Shown here piece after piece: positions 6,693 to 12,420 of a stretch of 19,755 nt of DNA. The position numbers were made by a program, and so were the translations under genes. The notes below the pieces were generated by a model that saw only the letters and a list, made by a program, of their open reading frames with translations, was not told the DNA's origin and searched no databases. The DNA is from CAYGDT01 sp964348745. Lineage in GTDB: Bacteria; Patescibacteriota; Gracilibacteria; Peribacterales; Peribacteraceae. Every line of letters starts with the position of its first letter. The stretch's first letter is position 1. The stretch is from positions 1 through 19,755 of the forward strand of contig CAYGDT010000018.1 in the NCBI GenBank assembly GCA_964348745.1, read 5' to 3'.

Positions 6693-6974
6693 TTACTGAA
6701 TCGAAGCGATCCTCAGTGCAACATTACGAAGTGCCTGCGCAACATCTGCGGCAACTATCCTAGCGTGCGAACCAATATTGATGGTTATAGTACGTACGCG
6801 AAGACCGATTTCGACAGCATCAGAGCCATCGTTTACTGTCGAAAGACAATCCTTATCACTGCCATACTGACCTGCAATTTCATACAGGTGCGCTTCATCT
6901 ACACTCAATGGAGCTCTCGCAATAATACGATTACCCCCACACTCATGTACGACAAGAAAATTGGTAGTAGCCAT
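6693..6974 (-). CDS. Small hypothetical protein
   Basis: A 93-residue reading frame from ATG 6974; an upstream in-frame start at 7010 would add 12 residues. It contains MATTNFLVVHECGGNRIIARAPLSV near the start and an alternating hydrophobic pattern followed by a helix-like end (ARIVAADVAQALRNVALRIAS). No known domain is recognised, and there is no signal peptide. It lies convergent to the LPQTG gene, with 11 bp between the two stops, and divergent from the SLH gene. No clear promoter or Shine-Dalgarno sequence is visible. The protein-like composition and the absence of a better frame in this 490-bp gap argue that it is real, but it may be spurious. Confidence 0.5.
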   Translation of the reverse strand: MATTNFLVVHECGGNRIIARAPLSVDEAHLYEIAGQYGSDKDCLSTVNDGSDAVEIGLRVRTITINIGSHARIVAADVAQALRNVALRIASIQ

Positions 6975-7030
6975 GTATAGTAACTCTAACACTCTGATGT
7001 TTCTTTTCAATTAAAATGTGAGAAAAGTCG

Positions 7031-7111
7031 CATCAGCAAAATTACGCACGGCGCGCACGTAAGGAACGTGCGCTGGGTTCCGTATTCCAGTGATGAAAAG
7101 AAAGTACCAAT
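7031..7111 (+). repeat. Hairpin repeat element related to the 13-kb element
   Basis: The segment contains CATCAGCAAAATTAC (7031-7045), a perfect 8-bp hairpin GCGCACGT-AAGGA-ACGTGCGC (7053-7073), the outer pair CATCA/TGATG (7031-7035 and 7091-7095), and the 16-mer AAAAGAAAGTACCAAT (7096-7111). The 12-mer CAGCAAAATTAC and the 16-mer recur in the same order and orientation on the minus strand of the element at 12998-13322. It lies upstream of the SLH gene promoter. Confidence 0.65.
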
Positions 7112-7115
7112 ACGA

Positions 7116-7143
7116 TTGCTGTTTAGACGACCAGCGGTAGACT
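7116..7143 (+). promoter_or_regulatory. Probable promoter of the SLH protein gene
   Basis: TTGCTG (7116-7121), a 16-nt spacer and TAGACT (7138-7143) give a moderate match, with a leader of about 20 nt before the ATG at 7171. The leader carries CACCTCCTTTCT (7149-7160), which is the sequence of the 16S rRNA 3' tail itself rather than its complement. Confidence 0.45.
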
Positions 7144-7170
7144 AACTGCACCTCCTTTCTCACTGCATAA

Positions 7171-8466
7171 ATGCGTACTCTTCTCCAGCGATCATTCCTG
7201 TTTGTATTCGCACTGGCACTCTCACTTATTCCGTCAATGACAGTGCTCCAAGCTCAGGAAGAACCGCAACATGTCTTCAGCGGTGTCGGTAGCATCAGCT
7301 TTACGATGACCGGTCCGGAGTCTACGCCGAATATCACGGGGAACTGGACGCTGATCCGTCCAAACAACGAAAAAACGCAGGGCTCAGAAAAGCAATTTGA
7401 ATTCAGTGGCCTGCCTGCGGGACAATACGTCTTCACGACTGATCTTCCGCAGGGGACTTCCGCAAAAATCACTGTCGTGCAGGATGGAAAAACCATACAG
7501 ACCGTTTCTGTACCGCAGGTTTCCATTTCGCTTGATGGGGATCAAAACTATACCCTTGCCGTGGAGTACTACTACTCTCGCAAAGGTATCGTATCGGTAA
7601 ACACGGAACCGAACGGCGTCTCGTTTACCTTGCAAGGACCCAATGACTCGGAATGGAGAGGAGTCACTCCTGCATCATTTCAGGACGTGCCGGAAGGACA
7701 GTACTCTGTCATGTTCGATACGATCCCGGGGTGCCCGACGCTTCCGATGAAGTCGGATAGGTTGGTAAAAGACAGCCGGGTTACACTCTTTACCAATATC
7801 GTCTGCGACAACTTGAAAGACTCAGATATCGGCAAGCAGGCAGATCGCTCCATGGAATTTGTGACTGTGACGATTGATAATCGCCAGGTGACGTTTCAAG
7901 ACGTTCGCACCAGCGACTGGTTTGCTCCGTTTGTCTTCATGGTTGCGAAGTCCGGCATCATCAGCGGCTACCGCGATAGTAACGGCAATCTGGAAGGACG
8001 CTACGGACCGAGCAACAATGTGACGGTCGCGGAACTGGCGAAGATCGCGCACAAAGTCGCAGGCATCGATGTATCAAACATACGCGAAGCCGCACAAAAC
8101 ACCCGTGCGAAAGGTCAATGGTTTGAGCAGTATTTTGCATCGGCGGAAAGCAACTGGTGGGAAGTCTGGCGCGACCGACGGCTGGACCCCAGTCGTAGTG
8201 CAACGCGTGCAGAAGTTGTCGTGACGCTGCTGCGGGCGCTGGATGTCCAACTTGCCTGGGCTAAGGGAAACGTATTCGTCGATATTCTACCGACAGACCA
8301 GTACGCCTCGGCGATCGAAACCGCAGGAATCGACGGATTGGTGGACAGCGGTGGGGCTTTCCGTCCAAACGATCCGATCAACCGTGCCGAACTTGCAAAG
8401 ATCATCAGTAATGCCGTTGATCTGTACGTTCAAAATACGAGTGAAATTCAGGGGCAGTCGTACTAG
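7171..8466 (+). CDS. Exported PEGA-like protein with three C-terminal SLH domains
   Basis: A 431-residue secreted protein. The signal peptide has a basic start (MRTLLQR), a hydrophobic core and likely cleavage after VLQA at about 28. Two beta-rich domains follow: about 40-135, and a PEGA-like domain about 136-212 (GIVSVNTEPNGVSFTL, RGVTPASFQDVPEGQYSV) with cysteines C188 and C212. The C-terminal half holds three S-layer homology domains: about 240-297 (FQDVRTSDWFAPFVFMVAKSG then VTVAELAKIA), 315-358 (degenerate; ATRAEVVVTLLRA) and 368-420 (FVDILPTDQYASAIETAGI, INRAELAKIISNA). SLH domains normally bind secondary cell-wall polymers non-covalently. The N-terminal half matches the LPQTG protein at 5506 in order and in the cysteine pair. 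The stop overlaps the murC stop by 3 nt, in convergent arrangement. Confidence 0.9.
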   Translation: MRTLLQRSFLFVFALALSLIPSMTVLQAQEEPQHVFSGVGSISFTMTGPESTPNITGNWTLIRPNNEKTQGSEKQFEFSGLPAGQYVFTTDLPQGTSAKITVVQDGKTIQTVSVPQVSISLDGDQNYTLAVEYYYSRKGIVSVNTEPNGVSFTLQGPNDSEWRGVTPASFQDVPEGQYSVMFDTIPGCPTLPMKSDRLVKDSRVTLFTNIVCDNLKDSDIGKQADRSMEFVTVTIDNRQVTFQDVRTSDWFAPFVFMVAKSGIISGYRDSNGNLEGRYGPSNNVTVAELAKIAHKVAGIDVSNIREAAQNTRAKGQWFEQYFASAESNWWEVWRDRRLDPSRSATRAEVVVTLLRALDVQLAWAKGNVFVDILPTDQYASAIETAGIDGLVDSGGAFRPNDPINRAELAKIISNAVDLYVQNTSEIQGQSY

Positions 8467-9746
8467 GCAACAAGCTCCTGCGCAACATTCGTTACACTGC
8501 CTGCACCCATGACGAGCAAAACGTCTCCCTGTTGTAAAATTGAACTACAGAGAAGTTTCTTTGCTTCGTTTAGGTTCCCTCCGTAAACGGATTCCGTGTG
8601 GATGTCTGCTGTCAATTGTGCGACATCCGCTTGCTGCTTCTCCGTATCGGGACGCGCATCGTAGACATCCGTCGTCACCACAAAATCCGCTCCATCAAAC
8701 GCGATGAGAAAATCATTGTAGAGATGAAGTGTGCGGTCATGCGTATGCGGCTGGAACAGACAAACGAGCCTGTGACCGGGATACCACTCGCGCACGGCAG
8801 CGATCGTCGCAGCAATCTCCCGTGGATGGTGCGCATAATCATCAATGACGGGTATTTGGTATTTGGTATCTGGTATTTGGTATGTACCTTTCAATTCCAT
8901 GCGTCGCCAAGTGCCGGAAAATTTCTTGAGTGACGCAGCCGCATCGATACCAAGATGACTGGCGAGTGCAGCCACGAGCTGAGCGTTCTTTCGCATATGA
9001 AGACCCGGAACCGAGAGTTCGGGGAGTGGAAACTTGTCGGCATCTATTGTTGGTGATTTGTGATTTGTGATTTGTGATTCGACGAGTGCTGCGCAATCCG
9101 GATCATCCATATGAGTGATGAGTACACCGTCTTCCGGCAGTCGGTTCATAAAATCTGTAAACGCTTTTCTATACGCATCCATGGAATCAAACGCATCAAA
9201 ATGATCGCCGTCAACGTTGGTCATGAGAATGATATTCGGCGACAGATTAAGAAAAGACCCGCGATATTCGCAGGCTTCCAGTAGAAAAATATCAGACTCC
9301 CCTTTCCTCCAGTTGCGTCCGCCCAGTTGCGGCACCTTGGTGCCGACAATGACGGTCGGATCGAGCCCCGCATCAACCAAAAGATTCGCCGTCATGGCCG
9401 TCGTGGTGGATTTGCCGTGCGTTCCGCAGACGGCGATCACCGTTTTGACTTTGGAAAGTTCGCCCAGCGCCGCGAAGTAGCTCAGTGCCTTTATGCCATA
9501 TTCCGCAGCTTTCACGCGCTCGGGTGCGCTACTTGGAATCGCTTCGGAGTAAACGAAAAGATCAGCGTCGGGCGGAACCTTCGAACCGTCCTGATTGGTG
9601 AATACTGCAATTCCTTGCGCGACAAGATCATGCGTGAGCGCGCTCTCGGACGCATCACTTCCTAAAAGTTCGTGACCCGCAGCACGCTGCAATGCTGCAT
9701 ACGCAGAGAGCCCGATACCACCGATGCCCGAACAGTAGATTTTCAA
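8463..9746 (-). CDS. murC: UDP-N-acetylmuramate--L-alanine ligase
   Basis: A 427-residue Mur ligase that adds L-alanine to UDP-N-acetylmuramate with ATP, the first amino-acid step of the peptidoglycan stem. It shows the Rossmann start YCSGIGGIGLSAYAALQ (4-20), the ATP P-loop CGTHGKSTT (107-115), the EAC-E motif (157-160), NVDGDHFD (177-184) and the C-terminal DDYAHHP (302-308) with the family RRMEL segment before it. Length is slightly under the usual 450-490. The start is TTG at 9746, judged from the family N-terminus; no Shine-Dalgarno sequence exists, and a heptad array abuts the start codon. Two 7-bp-period arrays are translated in frame (residues about 223-231 and 288-299). It is divergent from the FtsB-like gene and convergent with the SLH gene. 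Confidence 0.96.
   Translation of the reverse strand: MKIYCSGIGGIGLSAYAALQRAAGHELLGSDASESALTHDLVAQGIAVFTNQDGSKVPPDADLFVYSEAIPSSAPERVKAAEYGIKALSYFAALGELSKVKTVIAVCGTHGKSTTTAMTANLLVDAGLDPTVIVGTKVPQLGGRNWRKGESDIFLLEACEYRGSFLNLSPNIILMTNVDGDHFDAFDSMDAYRKAFTDFMNRLPEDGVLITHMDDPDCAALVESQITNHKSPTIDADKFPLPELSVPGLHMRKNAQLVAALASHLGIDAAASLKKFSGTWRRMELKGTYQIPDTKYQIPVIDDYAHHPREIAATIAAVREWYPGHRLVCLFQPHTHDRTLHLYNDFLIAFDGADFVVTTDVYDARPDTEKQQADVAQLTADIHTESVYGGNLNEAKKLLCSSILQQGDVLLVMGAGSVTNVAQELVA
8851..8884 (-). repeat. In-frame 7-bp tandem array in murC (C-terminal domain)
   Basis: Nearly five copies of GGTATTT (one copy GGTATCT) are translated on the murC strand as TYQIPDTKYQIP (residues 288-299). This lies between the RRMELKG strand and the IDDYAHHP motif, where other MurC proteins have only a short turn. 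Confidence 0.88.
9054..9080 (-). repeat. In-frame 7-bp tandem array in murC (central domain)
   Basis: Almost four copies of TGATTTG are translated on the murC strand as SQITNHKS (about residues 224-231). This follows the DDPDCAALVE segment of the ATPase domain and is probably a surface loop. Confidence 0.88.
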
Positions 9747-9821
9747 GTGGATAGTGGATAGTGGTTAGTGGATAATGAATTATAGAATAATTGTTCATTA
9801 TCCTCTATCCGTTATCCACTT
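9745..9821. repeat. Heptad-built imperfect hairpin between murC and the FtsB-like gene
   Basis: AGTGGAT occurs four times in a row at 9746-9773 (one copy AGTGGTT). A mirrored set TATCCTC, TATCCGT, TATCCACT occurs at about 9799-9820. The arms 9745-9779 and 9794-9821 pair at 24 of 28 positions if one heptad is left unpaired, around an AT-rich 14-nt centre. The murC TTG start abuts the left arm, and the likely GTG start of the FtsB-like gene lies 6 nt beyond the right arm. Confidence 0.75.
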
Positions 9822-9826
9822 TTCTC

Positions 9827-10273
9827 GTGCCCTACCAACACCTCGAACCCCTCTCCAAGCAGCTGACCATTGTCATCGGTCTGACGGTCGTTGGTTTCAT
9901 GGCATTCGGACTGGCGCTTTCGTTCTACCGTAACCTACTCTTTGAACAGACACTGGAAAACATGCGCAAGCAAAACAACCAGCTGCGCACGGAAATCGAT
10001 CAGGGATACCGAGATCTGGAATACTATAAAAGCGTGCAATATAAAGATAAGTATGCAAAAGAAAATCTGAATCTTGTCCGTCCGGGTGAGCAAATGCTCG
10101 TCATCACGGAAAACCGGCGGGGAACCGCATTGATAACAGAAAATTCTCTGAAGCCAACCGAGCAGCAGGAGGCCGCTTACTTCGAGCTGCTGCGGCAGAT
10201 GCCGGTGATCGAACACTGGAAACTCTATCTATTCTACAAGGAAAGAATCAATGAGATAAAAAAGAGTCTTTAG
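9827..10273 (+). CDS. FtsB/DivIC-like septum formation initiator protein
   Basis: A 148-residue (from GTG 9827) bitopic membrane protein. One transmembrane helix (about 12-33, LTIVIGLTVVGFMAFGLALSF) is followed by a coiled coil (about 36-68, LLFEQTLENMRKQNNQLRTEI). Then comes the family-typical segment YKDKYAKENLNLVRPGEQMLVI (about 72-93), which resembles the AREKLGYVKPGE motif of DivIC/FtsB. Such proteins form the FtsB-FtsL-FtsQ divisome complex that activates septal peptidoglycan synthesis. An in-frame TTG at 9791 would add 12 residues, but these are encoded by the repeat hairpin, so GTG 9827 is preferred. The gene is divergent from murC, which fits a cell-wall and division cluster. FtsB and DivIC cannot be told apart here. 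Confidence 0.8.
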   Translation: MPYQHLEPLSKQLTIVIGLTVVGFMAFGLALSFYRNLLFEQTLENMRKQNNQLRTEIDQGYRDLEYYKSVQYKDKYAKENLNLVRPGEQMLVITENRRGTALITENSLKPTEQQEAAYFELLRQMPVIEHWKLYLFYKERINEIKKSL

Positions 10274-10292
10274 GAGTTAGGTTGCTATTTCC

Positions 10293-10321
10293 TTGCCGAA
10301 TCGATTCTATGCCTTCACAAT
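10293..10321 (+). promoter_or_regulatory. Probable promoter of the initiator tRNA gene
   Basis: TTGCCG (10293-10298), a 17-nt spacer and CACAAT (10316-10321) lie 12 nt before the mature tRNA 5' end. The gene may also receive read-through from the FtsB-like gene, which stops at 10273. Confidence 0.45.
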
Positions 10322-10332
10322 GCCCTTCGACG

Positions 10333-10410
<78 letters not shown>

Positions 10411-10420
10411 TTTTTGAAGA

Positions 10421-10458
10421 AATAGAGGGAATAGAAGGAATCGAGGATTCCTTTCTTG
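10421..10458 (+). terminator. 9-bp-period repeat and hairpin after the tRNA
   Basis: AATAGAGGG, AATAGAAGG and AATCGAGGA are three related 9-mers (10421-10447). The last overlaps a perfect 8-bp hairpin AAGGAATC-GAG-GATTCCTT (10435-10453) followed by TCTT. It may terminate the tRNA transcript, although the T tract is short and overlaps the rpmA -35 box. Confidence 0.4.
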
Positions 10459-10483
10459 CGCCTCCCTAAAAAATACGTACAAT
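10456..10483 (+). promoter_or_regulatory. rpmA promoter, nearly leaderless
   Basis: TTGCGC (10456-10461), a 16-nt spacer and TACAAT (10478-10483); the rpmA ATG is 9 nt further on. The expected transcription start leaves at most a few untranslated bases, including CTCC at 10486-10489. No Shine-Dalgarno sequence is present. Confidence 0.6.
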
Positions 10484-10492
10484 GCCTCCGAT

Positions 10493-10774
10493 ATGGCACA
10501 TAAGAAAGCTGGTGGCTCCACACAAAACGGCAGAGATTCCTTTTCCAAGCGACTTGGCGTCAAGCGCTTCGGGGGGCAAGCCGTGCGCGCGGGCGAAGTC
10601 ATAGTCCGACAGAAGGGTTTTGCATTCCGTCCAGGAACAAACACCCACGCAGGGAAAGACCGCACAATTCACGCCAACTGCGACGGTGTAGTGACGTTTT
10701 CGGAAAAACGCGTGCTTAAGTTCAACGGACGCCGTGAGCGCGAGACATTCGTGCACATAGCAGAAGTCAAATAG
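10493..10774 (+). CDS. rpmA: 50S ribosomal protein L27
   Basis: This 93-residue ribosomal protein has the unmistakable L27 beginning MAHKKAGGSTQNGRDS, the KRLGVKRFGGQAVRAGEVIVRQ core and the G(T/S)NTHAGKDRTI-type loop. Its N-terminal tail reaches toward the peptidyl-transferase centre. The protein starts directly at MAHKKAGG without the cleavable N-terminal extension known from Firmicutes L27. The usual neighbours rplU (L21) and obg are absent from this window, so the gene stands alone between the initiator tRNA and an unknown gene. It has its own promoter with almost no leader and a hairpin terminator directly after the stop. Confidence 0.97.
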   Translation: MAHKKAGGSTQNGRDSFSKRLGVKRFGGQAVRAGEVIVRQKGFAFRPGTNTHAGKDRTIHANCDGVVTFSEKRVLKFNGRRERETFVHIAEVK

Positions 10775-10827
10775 TATCGGAGCTTAAAGTATACAAAAGT
10801 ATGCAGCCTCGATAATTTTCAATTTTT
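10775..10827 (+). terminator. Two-tier hairpin terminator after rpmA
   Basis: The inner stem is GTATAC-AAAA-GTATGC (10789-10804, one G-U pair). The outer stem is TATCGGAGCT (10775-10784) with AGCCTCGATA (10805-10814), 9 of 10 positions paired. It begins one base after the rpmA stop and is followed by T-rich ATTTTCAATTTTTC. It is AT-rich for an intrinsic terminator but well placed. Confidence 0.6.
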
Positions 10828-10850
10828 CCCAAAGGGACTGCCTTCGGTAG

Positions 10851-10871
10851 CAATTTTCCATTTTCCAATCT
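10851..10871. repeat. Short AT-rich 7-bp-period array
   Basis: CAATTTT, CCATTTT and CCAATCT lie in tandem directly before the gene at 10883; two further heptads AATTTTC and AATTTTT lie at 10814-10827. The units resemble those between murJ and purL (CCATTTT, CAATTTA). A weak -10 (TACCAT, 10871-10876) follows, 6 nt before the ATG. Confidence 0.45.
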
Positions 10872-10882
10872 ACCATGATCCC

Positions 10883-11590
10883 ATGTCCGAACTTGGAGGA
10901 ATAGACATAGGCGCCCCCGGCGAAGGGGCAACCGGAGCACCCGAGCAGCTTTCCGAGGAAGCCAAGGCTCGTTTTGCCGCGGCTGCCGCAGCCATGCAGC
11001 AGATCCGCAGGGAAGAGAAGAAGAGTAAGAAGAAAGATGACCGCGTTGCGCAGGTCATCATGAAATTTCTGGGAAACCAACAAGACAGCCATCTCTTTAT
11101 GTTGATCTCCCGCCTCGTCGCCCGCGATTGCCCGAGCATCTTTATCCTCTCAATCATTTCGCTGATCGACACCGAGAGCGCAACCGTGGTGGAGGAGTAT
11201 TTGAAAGAAACGACGGACAAAGACACACGGCAAACAGTGGATGAAAGTATGGCACTCACCAATTCCGCGGACATGGACGCAGACATGAATCGCGCCATGA
11301 TCGATTGGATCACGCGGATGCAAATGGTGCTCTCGATCAATCCCGAAGGGATATTGCTCAAACTGATGGTCGATGACAAGAATATCGACGGAACGGTGCT
11401 GCAACTGACGACATTCGTCTTGCAGCGGTTCTTCCTTGATCATAGTAAAAGCGCGGAGTTTGAAAAGCTGCAACCACTGACCGCAAACATCCTGCAAACA
11501 GTCTTTGAACCGTTTGTCGGACCGGTCCGCAAGATCTTGCTTGCGGAAGCGGCTGCGAAGAATAAATCGCAGGGGGATGATGAAGAGTAG
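10883..11590 (+). CDS. Hypothetical soluble alpha-helical protein
   Basis: This 235-residue protein is not recognised. Residues 1-25 are glycine/alanine/acid-rich and probably disordered. Residues 23-50 form a charged helix (SEEAKARFAAAAAAMQQIRREEKKSKKKDD). The rest (about 52-222) is a series of amphipathic helices (VAQVIMKFLG, LFMLISRLVARDCPSIFILSIISLID, LQLTTFVLQRFFLDH), ending in an acidic tail (GDDEE). There is no signal peptide or convincing membrane span, although residues 70-95 are quite hydrophobic. The gene follows the rpmA terminator and precedes another unknown gene that has its own promoter. The helical bundle with charged ends suggests a structural or binding role, but no function can be assigned. 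Confidence 0.8.
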   Translation: MSELGGIDIGAPGEGATGAPEQLSEEAKARFAAAAAAMQQIRREEKKSKKKDDRVAQVIMKFLGNQQDSHLFMLISRLVARDCPSIFILSIISLIDTESATVVEEYLKETTDKDTRQTVDESMALTNSADMDADMNRAMIDWITRMQMVLSINPEGILLKLMVDDKNIDGTVLQLTTFVLQRFFLDHSKSAEFEKLQPLTANILQTVFEPFVGPVRKILLAEAAAKNKSQGDDEE

Positions 11591-11593
11591 GCA

Positions 11594-11621
11594 TTGACGA
11601 ATTAACAAATTCTAGTATTAT
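11594..11621 (+). promoter_or_regulatory. Leaderless promoter before the 259-residue hypothetical gene
   Basis: TTGACG (11594-11599), a 16-nt spacer and TATTAT (11616-11621) are followed by only 7 nt (ACCTCCT) before the ATG at 11629. Transcription should start at the start codon. The -35 box lies just 3 nt after the previous stop codon. Confidence 0.7.
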
Positions 11622-11628
11622 ACCTCCT

Positions 11629-12408
11629 ATGAAGCCCCGCGAACTTCTTGGTTTCAAGCTTACTCCCTGTGGTAATCCTGACAAACGGGGTGACTTCAGT
11701 CGTGTGCGGATTACGAGAACAGCCACTGCAGAAAACCTGTTTGAAGTTCTTGCCGATGAAGACGATGGAACATCGCTCTTTCGGGAAATCACGGAGATGG
11801 GTGGACTAGCAGTGTACAAAGCAAAAAAGGGAGAGGAGCCTCATAGCGGAAGAGCGGCAAATACAAACTTTCAACAATTTGCAAATCACCGACCGGAAAA
11901 TGCCACAACGAGATACAGCACTATAGAAAATGTTCTTGCATCGATTCGAAGAAATATTTCGGAAGCAAATAAGTACGCATCCTCGCTGACAAATGTCACA
12001 CCCGAAGGCTATGCATTGAAATTTCAGACTGCACAGAATGATATTATAAAGTCAGATGCTGGAAGTAATGAGTCAGAATTATATTTAGAGGCTTTATGGA
12101 GAGTAGATCAAAATGATATTGATCGTACTCATAGCCGAGAATATTTCAGGTACCTTGCTTCTGTAGAACGCGGAACGCCTTACTATGAACACCAGTGGAG
12201 TGACGGCCACACGGTGATTAGTAATCAACAAATGTTGATGCATCGCCGCCACGATAGAGCAAAAATTAAATTACGGGAGATTATCCTCGATGAATTGTGG
12301 CATACTGATGCACCAAAAGCAGTAGATATGCATATCCTGCATTGGCCATATAGGTACCGTCTCGGAATGCCCAGAAAACACATAATCAGTAAAACTATAG
12401 TGTTGTAA
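11629..12408 (+). CDS. Hypothetical protein
   Basis: This 259-residue protein has no recognised family. It begins with a beta-rich, basic segment (MKPRELLGFKLTPC, then FSRVRITRTATAENLFEVLADEDDG), passes through a polar helical middle (about 95-160, ENVLASIRRNISEANKYASSL) and ends with a His/Trp/Arg-rich region (HEYFRYLA-like helix, MLMHRRHDRAKIKLREIILDELWHTDAPK, HILHWPYRYRLGMPRKH). There is no signal peptide or membrane segment. Base composition is clearly more AT-rich than purL or murC, and the gene has a near-consensus leaderless promoter, so it may be a later acquisition. Its stop codon lies inside a perfect palindrome shared with the opposing phosphoesterase stop. The basic C-terminus could bind nucleic acid, but this is a guess. 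Confidence 0.78.
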   Translation: MKPRELLGFKLTPCGNPDKRGDFSRVRITRTATAENLFEVLADEDDGTSLFREITEMGGLAVYKAKKGEEPHSGRAANTNFQQFANHRPENATTRYSTIENVLASIRRNISEANKYASSLTNVTPEGYALKFQTAQNDIIKSDAGSNESELYLEALWRVDQNDIDRTHSREYFRYLASVERGTPYYEHQWSDGHTVISNQQMLMHRRHDRAKIKLREIILDELWHTDAPKAVDMHILHWPYRYRLGMPRKHIISKTIVL

Positions 12409-12420
12409 AAATTTACAACA
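12401..12420. terminator. 20-bp palindrome holding both stop codons of a convergent pair
   Basis: TGTTGTAAA (12401-12409), AA, TTTACAACA (12412-12420): a perfect 9-bp inverted repeat. The TAA of the upstream gene (12406-12408) lies in the left arm and the TAA of the opposing gene (12415-12413) in the right arm. It differs from the palindrome at 908-927 by one compensated pair and the two central bases. Confidence 0.5.

Noticed and set aside
6543..6980. Plus-strand frame overlapping the end of the LPQTG protein gene
   Set aside because: Its first part is out of frame within a convincing sorting signal, and the rest opposes a more protein-like minus-strand frame.
8851..9080. Possible CRISPR-like repeats
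   Set aside because: The units are 7 bp with no spacers and are translated in frame in murC; there are no cas genes.
10839..10851. Small stem CTGCC-TTC-GGTAG as a terminator
   Set aside because: The stem is only 5 bp with a G-U pair and follows a better terminator at 10775-10827.
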